Part shown: one piece after another, positions 1-7,561 of the stretch
How positions within the stretch are numbered: position 1 is the first letter of the stretch
How the letters are laid out: every line of letters begins with the position of its first letter
Made by a program: the position numbers and the translations under genes
Notes under the pieces: model-generated
The model's input: only the letters and a program-made list of their open reading frames with translations
Told to the model about the DNA's origin: nothing
The model's database searches: none
Assembly (NCBI GenBank): GCA_030697085.1
Contig: JAUYQT010000227.1
Coordinates: forward strand, 1-11,850
Source: Azonexus sp.
Lineage (GTDB): Bacteria; Pseudomonadota; Gammaproteobacteria; Burkholderiales; Rhodocyclaceae
DNA: 11,850 nt
Direction of reading: 5' to 3'

Positions 1-771
1 AGGCTGCACCTGCAGGTCGATTTACGAAATGCACTGGAAAACGGAGAATTTCAACTCTATTACCAACCGCAAAGCGACCTCGCCAGCGGCAAGATGATCG
101 GCGTTGAAGCGCTGTTACGCTGGCATCACCCCACCTTGGGAATGGTTTCACCAAGCCACTTTATCCCCTTGGCTGAAGAATGCGGACTGATCGTCCCGAT
201 TGGTCAATGGGTGTTGGAAGAAGCTTGTCGGCAAGGCGCGCAGTGGCAGAAATCCGGCATGCCGCCATTAGTGGTCGCGGTCAATATTTCGGCGCTGCAG
301 TTCAGCCGGGGCGATCTCGTCGAGATCATCGAGCGCGCGCTACGCGACTCAGGCTTCCCGGCCAGGCAGCTGGAAATCGAAATAACCGAATCGCTACTGA
401 TGCGCAATCTGGATGGCACCCGCGAAACGATTCAACGCCTGAAAAAATTGGGCATTCAATTCGCCATTGACGATTTCGGTACGGGCTATTCCAGCCTGAG
501 TTCATTGAAAACAATGAAGGTCAATAAACTTAAAATTGACCAGTCTTTTGTGCGGGACATCGGCCACGATGCCGATGATCTTGCCATCGTCCGCGCCATC
601 ATCCAGTTAGGCAAAACATTACAACTGCGCGTTATTGCCGAAGGCGTTGAAACGCTGGAACAACTCGATATTTTGAGAAAGCATGGCTGCGACGAAGTTC
701 AGGGCTACTATTTTGGCCAGCCTCAACCCCCCGAGAACCTGCAAGCTTTACTCATGACCGGGAAGGGATAA
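1..771 (+). CDS. EAL-domain c-di-GMP phosphodiesterase, 3' part
   Basis: The gene is cut by the left window edge; the frame is open from base 1, so the ATG at 94 is internal. What is visible is an almost complete EAL domain, which hydrolyses the second messenger cyclic di-GMP to pGpG. The signature motifs appear in order: the opening YYQP stretch, EALLRW (the EAL motif), NISALQF, EITES, DDFGTGYSSL (metal-binding DD), KIDQSFV, AEGVET and the closing QGYYFGQP. All catalytic and metal-ligand motifs I can recognise are intact, so the domain is probably active. The first 25 codons resemble the linker that usually follows a GGDEF or PAS-GGDEF module, so the full protein is likely multidomain, but that part lies outside the window. 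It converges on a diguanylate cyclase gene 46 bases downstream. Confidence 0.95.
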   Translation, partial: RLHLQVDLRNALENGEFQLYYQPQSDLASGKMIGVEALLRWHHPTLGMVSPSHFIPLAEECGLIVPIGQWVLEEACRQGAQWQKSGMPPLVVAVNISALQFSRGDLVEIIERALRDSGFPARQLEIEITESLLMRNLDGTRETIQRLKKLGIQFAIDDFGTGYSSLSSLKTMKVNKLKIDQSFVRDIGHDADDLAIVRAIIQLGKTLQLRVIAEGVETLEQLDILRKHGCDEVQGYYFGQPQPPENLQALLMTGKG

Positions 772-817
772 GCGGTCAACTGAGGAATCAAGGTTCAAGG
801 CTTAATCATGCTTCAGC

Positions 818-2086
818 CTATTTTCCAGCCGCCACCACTCGGTTCCGCCCCTGATCCTTGGCTTGATAAAGCGCCTCATCGGCCCGTTTTAGCGCCACCT
901 CAATTGGGCAATCGCTGGCATCGGCGACGCCCATGCTCATGGTGACGCGAACGAGGCGACCATCGGCCAGGCGAATATCATAATCAGCGCACAGGGCGCG
1001 AAAACGCTCAGCCAACATCACCGTTTCGGCCAATGAACTTTCGGGAAAAACGAACGCAAATTCTTCACCGCCATAGCGGCAAATCAGGTCTGACTGACGC
1101 AGCGTATCCAGCATCAGCGCAGAAAAAGCGCGCAGCACGGCATCACCCGCGGCGTGACCATAAGTGTCGTTCAGTTGCTTGAAGGAGTCGAGATCAGCCA
1201 TGCCCACAGTGATCGGTCGCTGATAACGCTGGGCACGCTGCAGTTCGGCATCTGCCGCCAGCATGAAATGGCGGTGGTTGGCTAGCCCGGTCAAACCATC
1301 CTTGTTAGCGAGTTTTTCCAGTGCCAGACGGGCCTCTTCGTTTTTCAGCAGGGAGGCATGCAGTTCACCGATAGCGTCTTCAACCGCCTGAATTTCGAGC
1401 GTGGCGGATGGTTTGAATTCAGGTGGCGGACGGTCGACGCCGAGATCCGACAAAGCCCGGTCGATACGCTGCAAAGGATGAATCAGGTGCGCCCGCAGCA
1501 GGATCAGAAAAACGACCAGAAACAGCCCCACCATCGCCAGCGCCGCCGCCAGCTTGAAGCGCGCCTGATGCATCGCGGCCGAAACATCGCCCAGATCGAC
1601 GTAGGCCAGATTGGTCCCCTGAACCGACACGTCGTCAACGAGCAAACCAAGGCGTGCCGCCAAACGTTGCCATTCCTCATAATGTTTGGCCAAAGCGAGC
1701 GGGTCGCTGGCAGATTGGCGAACCACGTCCACCAGAAAACGTTCGACCTGACGGGCCAACTCGGCCGACTCCCGATGCTCCAGCAAGCTCGGGTGGCTCG
1801 AGACCAGCGTCACGACAAAAATCGCCTGCTTCCGGGCCTGTGGCGTGGTCGCGGCGAACAGGCGCTCGCCTTCCTGGCGAAGCTGTTCCAGATTGCGCGC
1901 CAGCCGTTGGTAACGAATGATTTCCGGCACCGTCTGCTCCTGCAAGCGGGTGGTGGCATTGATCACACGCTGCTGGTCAAGGACGACAAGCGCGACCGTG
2001 CCGCCGAAAGCCAGCACAAAAATAATCGCCAACAGCGCAAAGGCACGGCCGGCGCGAATCCCTTTCAAACCGGCAAACAGACGCAT
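818..2086 (-). CDS. membrane diguanylate cyclase (GGDEF), periplasmic sensor
   Basis: Makes cyclic di-GMP from two GTP. It has an N-terminal membrane segment (about residues 13-35), a roughly 145-residue mostly helical periplasmic region without a domain I recognise, a second membrane segment near residues 180-203, a short linker, and a C-terminal GGDEF domain. The active-site loop reads RYGGEEF near residue 340. RQSD lies five residues before it and matches the RxxD inhibitory site, so product feedback is expected. Start choice: a GTG at 2092 lies directly against the GGAG, whereas the ATG at 2086 has GGAG five bases upstream; I prefer the ATG (422 aa). The stop of the upstream solute-binding gene (2089-2091) sits between these two starts, so translation is probably coupled. 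Inference: the binding protein delivers a ligand signal to the periplasmic part of this enzyme. Confidence 0.93.
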   Translation of the reverse strand: MRLFAGLKGIRAGRAFALLAIIFVLAFGGTVALVVLDQQRVINATTRLQEQTVPEIIRYQRLARNLEQLRQEGERLFAATTPQARKQAIFVVTLVSSHPSLLEHRESAELARQVERFLVDVVRQSASDPLALAKHYEEWQRLAARLGLLVDDVSVQGTNLAYVDLGDVSAAMHQARFKLAAALAMVGLFLVVFLILLRAHLIHPLQRIDRALSDLGVDRPPPEFKPSATLEIQAVEDAIGELHASLLKNEEARLALEKLANKDGLTGLANHRHFMLAADAELQRAQRYQRPITVGMADLDSFKQLNDTYGHAAGDAVLRAFSALMLDTLRQSDLICRYGGEEFAFVFPESSLAETVMLAERFRALCADYDIRLADGRLVRVTMSMGVADASDCPIEVALKRADEALYQAKDQGRNRVVAAGK

Positions 2087-2088
2087 GC

Positions 2089-2877
2089 TCACTCCAGGCT
2101 AAAAGGGAAATAACGCCGCTCAATGCGGTGATAAGTGCCGTCGGCGCGCAGTGCGGCAATCGCTTTATTCACTGACGCCAGCAAGGCTGCGTCAGTTTTC
2201 GGCAAGGCAATATGCACGGTGCCACCCAGCCCGCGTCCGGCTTCAGGGGTGCCGAAAAACTCAAGCTGGCCAGCCGACTCCTGCGCCATCTGAGTGTAGG
2301 CACTCAGCATCGGGAGCAGGGCGAAATCGGCCTGGTTGGTGCGTAGCAGCGCAAACGCTTCAACATAGGTCGTGGCGCTGAGCAGCGTCAATGATCGGCG
2401 GCTGGACAAAGCGGCTTGCAGATAACGATTCTGCTGCGTCTCGAGCACCACCACGATGCGTGCATTGCGCAGGTTATCCAGTCCCACATCGGCACCATAT
2501 TCGGCGGCAAAGCGCTGGGCGGTGGCCGGCAGGGCGACCAGGCGCGATGATGAACGCCAGATGGCATCACTAAATGCGACCTGCGCTTCACGTTCGGGCG
2601 TGCGCAGAAAATTGCCGAAACCAAGCTGGTATTTATCGGCCTCAATGCCGGGCAATATCTCGCCAAATTTCACGTTGACCGTGACACAGCGAGCATTAAT
2701 GCGCCGACAAATAGCCTGTGCGAGATCTTCATTGAAGGCGGAAAGGCCACCACGCTGCGCCCCCACCGGCGAATCTCCCGTCTGATAATGCGCCCCGATG
2801 GCAACGCGTATTTCCCGCGCCTGCACGACGGCGGGAAAGCTCAGAAAAAAACATAAAAACAGGGGCAAAAAACGCAT
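2089..2877 (-). CDS. periplasmic solute-binding protein, SBP_bac_3 family
   Basis: A 262-residue protein with a clear Sec signal peptide (charged MR, hydrophobic core, cleavage probably after AVVQA at residue 20). The mature part has the look of family-3 amino-acid-type binding proteins: an opening IRVAIG strand, GLSAFNEDLAQAI (the helix after strand 1), then a second lobe with VVLETQQNRYL and a closing NKAIAALRADGTYHRIERRYF, a very typical end for this family. No ABC permease or ATPase gene is adjacent. The partner is instead the diguanylate cyclase downstream, overlapping by the four bases GTGA if that gene's GTG is counted. This suggests a sensory rather than transport role, but that is inference; the ligand cannot be read from sequence. 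AGGTGA lies seven bases before the ATG. Confidence 0.9.
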   Translation of the reverse strand: MRFLPLFLCFFLSFPAVVQAREIRVAIGAHYQTGDSPVGAQRGGLSAFNEDLAQAICRRINARCVTVNVKFGEILPGIEADKYQLGFGNFLRTPEREAQVAFSDAIWRSSSRLVALPATAQRFAAEYGADVGLDNLRNARIVVVLETQQNRYLQAALSSRRSLTLLSATTYVEAFALLRTNQADFALLPMLSAYTQMAQESAGQLEFFGTPEAGRGLGGTVHIALPKTDAALLASVNKAIAALRADGTYHRIERRYFPFSLE

Positions 2878-2937
2878 TCATTCACCTGAAACAGGAAAAA
2901 ATCCCGACATTGATTCAATCATCGTACCGCCCCCACC

Positions 2938-2974
2938 GGCGCTGCCGCAAGGCGCCCACTGAGCGCTTGGCTCA
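2938..2974 (-). other. two-hairpin leader of the binding-protein/cyclase operon
   Basis: Two short perfect inverted repeats follow each other in the untranslated region upstream of the solute-binding gene: GGCGC/GCGCC (2938-2942 with 2952-2956) and TGAGC/GCTCA (2960-2964 with 2970-2974). Neither is followed by a T-run on the minus strand, so they are not simple terminators. I could not match them to a riboswitch class. They may be a structured mRNA leader or chance GC-rich pairing. Confidence 0.25.
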
Positions 2975-3032
2975 AGGCTGAACGGGTGACCGAAAAGGCA
3001 TGCCAAACTAATACATCGGGCCGGCGGAGCGC

Positions 3033-3038
3033 AGTATA
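3033..3038 (-). promoter_or_regulatory. possible -10 box for the binding-protein/cyclase operon
   Basis: TATACT on the minus strand, in the 227-base gap between the helicase-nuclease gene and the solute-binding gene, is the best -10 candidate there. No good -35 lies 16-18 bases upstream (only TCGTTG/ATCGTT-like sequence), so this is weak unless an activator helps. It would give a leader of roughly 150 bases containing the two hairpins. Confidence 0.3.
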
Positions 3039-3104
3039 ACCAGCGCGATGGCAGCAACGATGATTAATCCTGAAAACCTCGGTCAGAACCCTCAACGCCT
3101 GTCT

Positions 3105-6100
3105 TCAACCGAAGTTTCCAGGTTGATCGCCGATTGCGACATCGAGTTCGACCAGCCGCCCCTGCAACGGAAAATAAATCGCCATCCGTAACCGCCGGGG
3201 ATCGTCTTTGAACAACGCAGCGTAACGCTCAAGTTGAGGCCGAAAACTTTCGGCCCGCTGAGCCAGTGCACTATCTGGCACACGCACCGTTTTGTAATCG
3301 ATGATCCAGCGGCAACCCTCGGCGACAAAAATACGGTCAATTACATGGTTGACCGCAGCATTTTCCGCGGCACTGCTCCAGGCTTGCTCGGCCCCCGCTT
3401 CGGGATGATCCGCCAGCAGCCAGCGACCGCTCGCCGATTCCAGCGTGGTGACAATGGCGGCCACCACCTCGGCCGCTGCCGCCTCAAGTTCCACTACGTC
3501 GACGCCCTGCCCGGCCAGCCAGCGCCGATAAGCGGGTAACAATCCCTGCACGCGAGCCGCTGGCCAGTGCACCAATCCTTGCCGGGCGATCAATTCGAGA
3601 CAGCGATGCACAAGCGTGCCGATGGCCGCCTCGAGCCGACGGCTGCTTTCATCCGCCTCCGGCACTACGGCACTATCGGCGTTGTCAGCCAAACGGCGCG
3701 CTTCCAACGGATTTCTCAGCACTTCTGGCAAACCCACTTCCAGCAGCCGAACCAGCGGCGGGACAAAACTGGCCGGATCAATCAGACCGACCGGCCCGAC
3801 CGGCGCCACGCCTTCCGCCAGCGCCGCCACAAACGCCGGCTGCGCCACGCCGGGCCAGAGCAAATTGAGCAAGGAGCCAGCAGCGGGCGCCCTCAGGCCA
3901 TCCTCCTTGTTGTGATCGGCCACCGCCACGCCGAGCAAATGCAGGCGACGAATAGCGCGAGTGGCCGCAACGTAAAGCAGGCGTTCATCTTCGTGGGCGC
4001 TACGCTCGCCTTCCAGCTTTTTCAGATAATCGTAAGTGCTTGGCTGCTCACTATCGGCGCCGCGAGCCTTCATCGGCGCCACCAGCAGGTGTTCATGGCC
4101 ATCGACACCGGCCACTTCATCCCAGAGCAACAGGCTGCTTTCATTGCCGCCGGTAATGCGGTGCAGGCCAGGCAGAATCACTGTCTCGAACTCCAGGCCT
4201 TTCGATTTGTGAATGGTCATTATCTGCACGCTGTCACCGGCCAGCGCATCGGGCGGGGCAAAGAGTTTGGCGGTTTGCATCGCCAGCGTTTCAGCATCGA
4301 GATGACGCGCCGCGACGAGTTTGTCGACCAGATGGAAAAAAGCGTCAACATCGGCCAGCGCTTCCGGCGCTTCAAGCGTACGCGGCCCGCCCAGCATGAG
4401 CCAGATACCTTCCAGCCAACGCCGCGGATGTTGCCGGCCGCGATGCGCAAAAGCCTGGCCGAGCACCGCGCGCACATGCGCCAAACGATGTTGGCCATCC
4501 GCAGAAAGCCGGGCGCAACGGCTTTCATCGTGCATCAATTGCCAGAGCGTGCGCTCCTTGTCATCCGCCGCCAGCGCATGCAAATCAGCCAGCAGCAAGC
4601 CGCACCACGGCGCCCGCAACAGCGCCAGCCAATGCACGCGGTCGGCGCGATGATGCAACGCGTGAAACAGCGTGAGCAAATCCTGCACATGCTGACGACC
4701 GTCCAGCCCTTCAATTTCGACCGCCTGAAAACGCAGGTCGGGCGCACTGCGGCGGATCTCGGCGACCAGCGCATCGAGATGGCTGCGCGCGCGAACGAGA
4801 ATGGCGATGCGTTCATCGGGATAATCGCGGCGCGCCTGCAGAATCAAGTCGAGAACACAGCGCGCCTCATCCTCGGCGCCCGATTCTTCTTCCCGCTCAA
4901 TCAAGGGATGCACGCTAACGCCGCTATCAACCCGCTCCGAGCGCGTCGCCGCCGATTCGGCGTAGCAGACGGCACCCATTTCCGGTACATCGAGCGGCGG
5001 GAAAATGCTCGGAAAGGCACCATTGACCCAATCGACAATACCGGGAAAAGAGCGGTTATTGCGAAACAGGCGCAAATGTTCGAGGCGAATATCGCCAATT
5101 CCACGCTCGCGAACCCGCAGGAAAAGACCCACATCGGCCTTGCGAAAACGGTAAATCGACTGCATCGGATCACCGACGACAAACAGCGTCCGGCCATCGT
5201 CCGGCAACCAGCCGCGCGTCAGCTTTTCAATCAACGCCACCTGCGTCGGGCTAGTGTCCTGAAACTCATCAACCAGCAAATGCCGAATGCGGTAATCAAG
5301 CGCCTGCGCCAGATCGGTCGGCGCCTCATCGTCACCCAGCGCCAGACCGGCGCGGGCAGCGATTTCAATAAAATCAACCTCGCCGGCTTCCTGAAAAGCC
5401 AACCACAACTGCCCGGCGGCCAGACGCAGCAGGCGGGAAAAACACTCCACAGTCGCCCATTCCGCCTCACTCAATTCCGGGTAAGGCAAACCCCTCATCT
5501 GGCCCAAAACACTTTCAATATCCGGCACACCGGCGAGATCGGCGAGCAGCGCGCTCATCGCCTCCTTTTGTGCTTTCACGGCTTTATCGGCCGGAAAGCC
5601 GATATTCTTGTTCAAAGCCTTGCGCAGCGTGCCACCGCCCGTCAGCAACAAATGCGCCAACGCCTGCCAGCGCGGCAAATCGTCAATCGCTGCGGTCAAC
5701 GGTGAAAACCAGTCCAAAAGCGCTTCCAGCACATCCGGCACATTGGCCGCCGCAAAACGCGCCAGCGGCATCAACAAGGACTGCCAGCGCGCATCGAGCA
5801 ATACTGATATTTTCGCCAGATCGCGCTCGATCAAAGTGGCAAAACCGGCTTCAACCTCAGCCCGCATCGCACCACTTTCAATCCGCGTTGCGTGCTGCAA
5901 CCACTGGTCGCGACGGCCAAGCATACTGATTAACAGACGTTCCAGGCGGCCCGCGTTGTTATCCATAAAAGCTAGCGCAGCAGCCACCACCTCGGCGTCC
6001 GTATCGCCACTTTCAAGCATTTCCAGCGTCCGCCGAGCCGCCGTGGCGTAATGCGCCGCCACATCCTCACTGACGCCGGGCTGGGCGCCGAAGCGACTGA

Positions 6101-6509
6101 GATACGGCATTTGCCGGGCCAGACTGGCGCACAAGGCATCCAGCGTCGTAATCCGCAACCGGCCAGGATGGCCGAGCAAACCCCAAGCCCGTGCACGGTC
6201 GTGGGCCAGTACGTTTTGGGCCAGCGTAAAAGTCAGGCGTTTGTGCGGTAAATCCGGCAACTCACCAGCCGCCGCGCGCTCCAGGCTACCAAGAATACGG
6301 TCGCGCATCTCCGTCGCCGCCTTGTTGGTAAAAGTCAGCGCCAACACTTCCTCAGGATTTTCCACCACCGCCAGCAGGCGCAAATAACGCTGCGTCAACA
6401 ACTCCGTCTTACCCGCCCCGGCCGGCGCTTCGACAATAAATGACGCGACATCAAGCGCACGCTGCCGCGCAATCTCGTCCTCTTGCAGGCGATCAACTGG
6501 CGCAGTCAT
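3105..6509 (-). CDS. addA: AddA-like UvrD/RecB-type helicase-nuclease
   Basis: A 1134-residue superfamily-1A DNA helicase with a C-terminal nuclease, the architecture of AddA (double-strand-break end processing for RecA-dependent repair). Visible motifs are: APAGAGKT (Walker A, about residues 28-35), LTFTNKAATEMRDRI (Ia), LLVDEFQDTSP (Walker B, about 415), VVGDPMQSIYRFRKADV (III), FRNNRSFPGIVDWVN (IV), IMTIHKSKGLEFETV (V, about 770) and RLLYVAATRA (VI). The C-terminal part has HVIDRIF, then WIIDYKTVRV (nuclease Asp and DYK, about 1070) and QLERY (QxxxY), so both activities look intact. Start: a GTG at 6545 would add 12 residues but has no ribosome site. The ATG at 6509 fits where the conserved N-terminus begins and overlaps a short upstream frame by ATGA. 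The partner subunit gene addB, normally adjacent, is not in the window; the upstream space is occupied by TA cassettes. Confidence 0.9.
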   Translation of the reverse strand: MTAPVDRLQEDEIARQRALDVASFIVEAPAGAGKTELLTQRYLRLLAVVENPEEVLALTFTNKAATEMRDRILGSLERAAAGELPDLPHKRLTFTLAQNVLAHDRARAWGLLGHPGRLRITTLDALCASLARQMPYLSRFGAQPGVSEDVAAHYATAARRTLEMLESGDTDAEVVAAALAFMDNNAGRLERLLISMLGRRDQWLQHATRIESGAMRAEVEAGFATLIERDLAKISVLLDARWQSLLMPLARFAAANVPDVLEALLDWFSPLTAAIDDLPRWQALAHLLLTGGGTLRKALNKNIGFPADKAVKAQKEAMSALLADLAGVPDIESVLGQMRGLPYPELSEAEWATVECFSRLLRLAAGQLWLAFQEAGEVDFIEIAARAGLALGDDEAPTDLAQALDYRIRHLLVDEFQDTSPTQVALIEKLTRGWLPDDGRTLFVVGDPMQSIYRFRKADVGLFLRVRERGIGDIRLEHLRLFRNNRSFPGIVDWVNGAFPSIFPPLDVPEMGAVCYAESAATRSERVDSGVSVHPLIEREEESGAEDEARCVLDLILQARRDYPDERIAILVRARSHLDALVAEIRRSAPDLRFQAVEIEGLDGRQHVQDLLTLFHALHHRADRVHWLALLRAPWCGLLLADLHALAADDKERTLWQLMHDESRCARLSADGQHRLAHVRAVLGQAFAHRGRQHPRRWLEGIWLMLGGPRTLEAPEALADVDAFFHLVDKLVAARHLDAETLAMQTAKLFAPPDALAGDSVQIMTIHKSKGLEFETVILPGLHRITGGNESSLLLWDEVAGVDGHEHLLVAPMKARGADSEQPSTYDYLKKLEGERSAHEDERLLYVAATRAIRRLHLLGVAVADHNKEDGLRAPAAGSLLNLLWPGVAQPAFVAALAEGVAPVGPVGLIDPASFVPPLVRLLEVGLPEVLRNPLEARRLADNADSAVVPEADESSRRLEAAIGTLVHRCLELIARQGLVHWPAARVQGLLPAYRRWLAGQGVDVVELEAAAAEVVAAIVTTLESASGRWLLADHPEAGAEQAWSSAAENAAVNHVIDRIFVAEGCRWIIDYKTVRVPDSALAQRAESFRPQLERYAALFKDDPRRLRMAIYFPLQGRLVELDVAIGDQPGNFG

Positions 6510-6607
6510 GCTGGCCCCGCTGTACAGCGTTGATTCGGAATGCACTTAGCGTGGGTCAAAAGAACCAACAGCAAGGCGAGAACAAGGCGTTCGAGAGAAG
6601 ATTTCAT
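6506..6607 (-). CDS. possible 33-residue hydrophobic leader ORF before addA
   Basis: A short frame whose TGA overlaps the addA ATG in the arrangement ATGA. The product starts MKSSLERLVLALLLVLLTHA, i.e. a positively charged start followed by a single hydrophobic segment, then a short tail with two Cys. It has no clear Shine-Dalgarno and I recognise no family. It may be a coupling leader, the remnant of a gene truncated when the TA block arrived next to it, or chance. The frame stays open upstream to a TTG at 6697 at the edge of the repeat. Confidence 0.2.
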   Translation of the reverse strand: MKSSLERLVLALLLVLLTHAKCIPNQRCTAGPA

Positions 6608-6659
6608 GTCGGCCGATTTTATCGGCAAGCGAGAAAAAATCATCAATTTTCCCCACTCG

Positions 6660-6735
6660 GCAAAACCCCTGCCGGACTTAAAAGGCGGAAAATGCAAAAT
6701 ATCGTTTCAAACGACGTTTCAGTTGAAGTACTTGG
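6660..6735. repeat. TA-cassette 3'-end repeat, copy 1
   Basis: Covers the last codons of toxin 1 and its 3' flank. The core (plus strand) reads TGCAAAATATCG followed by TTTCAAACGACGTTTCAG and is shared with copies at 7223 and 7838. About 30 further bases (roughly 6664-6694, around GGACTTAAAAGGCGG) also match copy 3 but not copy 2. This copy is the left boundary of the three-cassette block. Confidence 0.75.
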
Positions 6736-7009
6736 CCGCTTGGTGCATCACGCGAACAACCCAAACCTTTGTAGCAGTTACCTTTTAAACCAAAGTATAA
6801 GGAAAGCGGCGCATCACATATTCGTGTGTACCAGCTCGAACTCCTTCTCTGTAAGCGAAAGGATTAGCAGCAACAATTTCTGCAGCAAAGATAATGGCGA
6901 CATAGGCTGCTTCTGCAACATACGGTGAAGCATTCTTCGCATAGAAAGCCACAATATCCTCAATTTCAATCCGAGACCGAGCGGACCACTCAAGCGGCTT
7001 TCTGGCCAT
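6719..7009 (-). pseudogene. ParE/RelE-type toxin 1, broken by an in-frame TAA
   Basis: Starts ATG (7009) inside the end of its antitoxin gene (20-base overlap) and encodes MARKPLEW..., stopping after 74 residues at TAA (6785-6787). Reading through that codon restores exact alignment to the intact paralogue at 7885-8175. After MRRFPY the intact copy continues with a Tyr then RVKADKVVVLRVLHQAMRYFN-like sequence, whereas this copy has the stop then KVTATKVWVVRVMHQAAKYFN. The read-through length is 96 residues, the same as toxin 3. A single base change of a Tyr codon to TAA therefore explains it. The lost part includes the C-terminal strand of the ParE/RelE fold, which is normally needed for toxicity, so this copy is probably harmless. 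The antitoxin gene remains intact. Confidence 0.85.
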
Positions 7010-7172
7010 ATTGCTCGTGTAATTTTTTCAAAACGGATTGCATTTCAGCTTTTACTTGTTCGTGTGGAATCACCCGCCCCGCCTCAATATCCTCAAGACC
7101 TTTGTCTATCTCGGCGAGATACCAAGCGTCGTAGGCTGCCCTCTTTTCAGCTTTTGTCGTTGGCTTGTCCAT
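6990..7172 (-). CDS. antitoxin 1 (PaaA/stability-determinant-like), intact
   Basis: A 60-residue acidic/basic helical protein starting MDKPTTKAEKRAAYDAW. It resembles small antitoxins of ParE-type toxins that carry an AYDAWF-type N-terminal signature followed by GLxDIEAG and a helical toxin-wrapping tail. The family assignment is from memory. Start: the ATG at 7172 has AAAGGA six bases upstream, which fits better than an upstream in-frame ATG at 7190. The stop overlaps the toxin 1 gene by 20 bases, the usual coupled arrangement. The upstream region keeps GGTGCTAC as in the other two cassettes, but the -10 is changed (TACTAA) and the operator-like palindrome is degraded. Its cognate toxin is truncated, so it now acts alone or on the neighbouring toxins, if at all. 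Confidence 0.75.
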   Translation of the reverse strand: MDKPTTKAEKRAAYDAWYLAEIDKGLEDIEAGRVIPHEQVKAEMQSVLKKLHEQYGQKAA

Positions 7173-7222
7173 ATCGATTCCTTTCAACATACTGTTATTA
7201 GTAGCACCGGCACAGAAAAATC

Positions 7223-7286
7223 AAATTGCAAAATATCGGTTCAAACGACATTTCAGTTGAAGTAGCGCATTGCTTGATGCAGGACA
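7223..7286. repeat. TA-cassette 3'-end repeat, copy 2
   Basis: Matches 7855-7918 with only a few differences in about 60 bases and includes the last codons of toxin 2. Unlike copies 1 and 3, the sequence on its left (7195-7222) is already the promoter region of cassette 1, so cassette 2 is joined directly to cassette 1 with no spacer. Confidence 0.8.
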
Positions 7287-7561
7287 CGGAGGATTTCAAC
7301 GATGCTCCCTTTGACGCGATAAACAAGAATGTAGGGAAACCGGCGCATTACATGTTCTCGTGTTTCAGCTTTGTGGCCGACACGATAGGCCAGAGAATCT
7401 ATTTTGAGTTTCTTTGCTGCAGCAAGAATAGACTTGTCTGCCTCAAGCGCAACCAACAGTGACGCCTCTTCTTTGTAGAAGACACCAATCTTCTCTCGAT
7501 CGACGATGGACCGCTTGGACCATTTAAGCCGCTTTTCTGGATTCTGTTGCGAGATTGGCAA
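7253..7561 (-). CDS. ParE/RelE-type toxin 2, TTG start
   Basis: Encodes 102 residues ending HVMRRFPYILVYRVK...LRVLHQAMRYFN, near-identical at the C-terminus to toxin 3, but with a divergent N-terminal two thirds (KRLKWSKRSIVDREKIGVFY...). ParE/RelE toxins either poison gyrase (ParE) or cut mRNA (RelE); sequence reading alone cannot separate these here. The ATG that starts toxins 1 and 3 (ATGGCC) is absent: this position reads AATCCA. The only plausible start is a TTG at 7561, preceded at five bases by GGAGGA (7567-7572), a near-perfect Shine-Dalgarno lying inside the antitoxin gene. This adds six residues compared with toxin 3 and enlarges the overlap with the antitoxin gene to 38 bases. Confidence 0.78.
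   Translation of the reverse strand: MPISQQNPEKRLKWSKRSIVDREKIGVFYKEEASLLVALEADKSILAAAKKLKIDSLAYRVGHKAETREHVMRRFPYILVYRVKGSIVEILRVLHQAMRYFN

Noticed and set aside
798..826. Terminator between the EAL and GGDEF genes
   Set aside because: AGGCT/AGCCT forms only a 5-bp stem with a 12-base loop and a broken T tract, too weak to call.
1358..2113. 251-codon open frame on the plus strand opposite the diguanylate cyclase
   Set aside because: Its Gln/Arg-rich product without domains mirrors the cyclase gene.
2921..3040. c-di-GMP riboswitch (GEMM) or SRP/6S-like RNA in the leader
   Set aside because: The conserved sequence blocks of those RNAs, as I know them, are absent; only generic GC-rich hairpins are present.
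3567..5705. 712-codon open frame on the plus strand opposite addA
   Set aside because: It lies entirely antisense to the helicase-nuclease, whose motifs are all intact. Its product is low-complexity, rich in Arg/Gln/His and without a recognisable domain, as expected for a shadow of a GC-rich gene.
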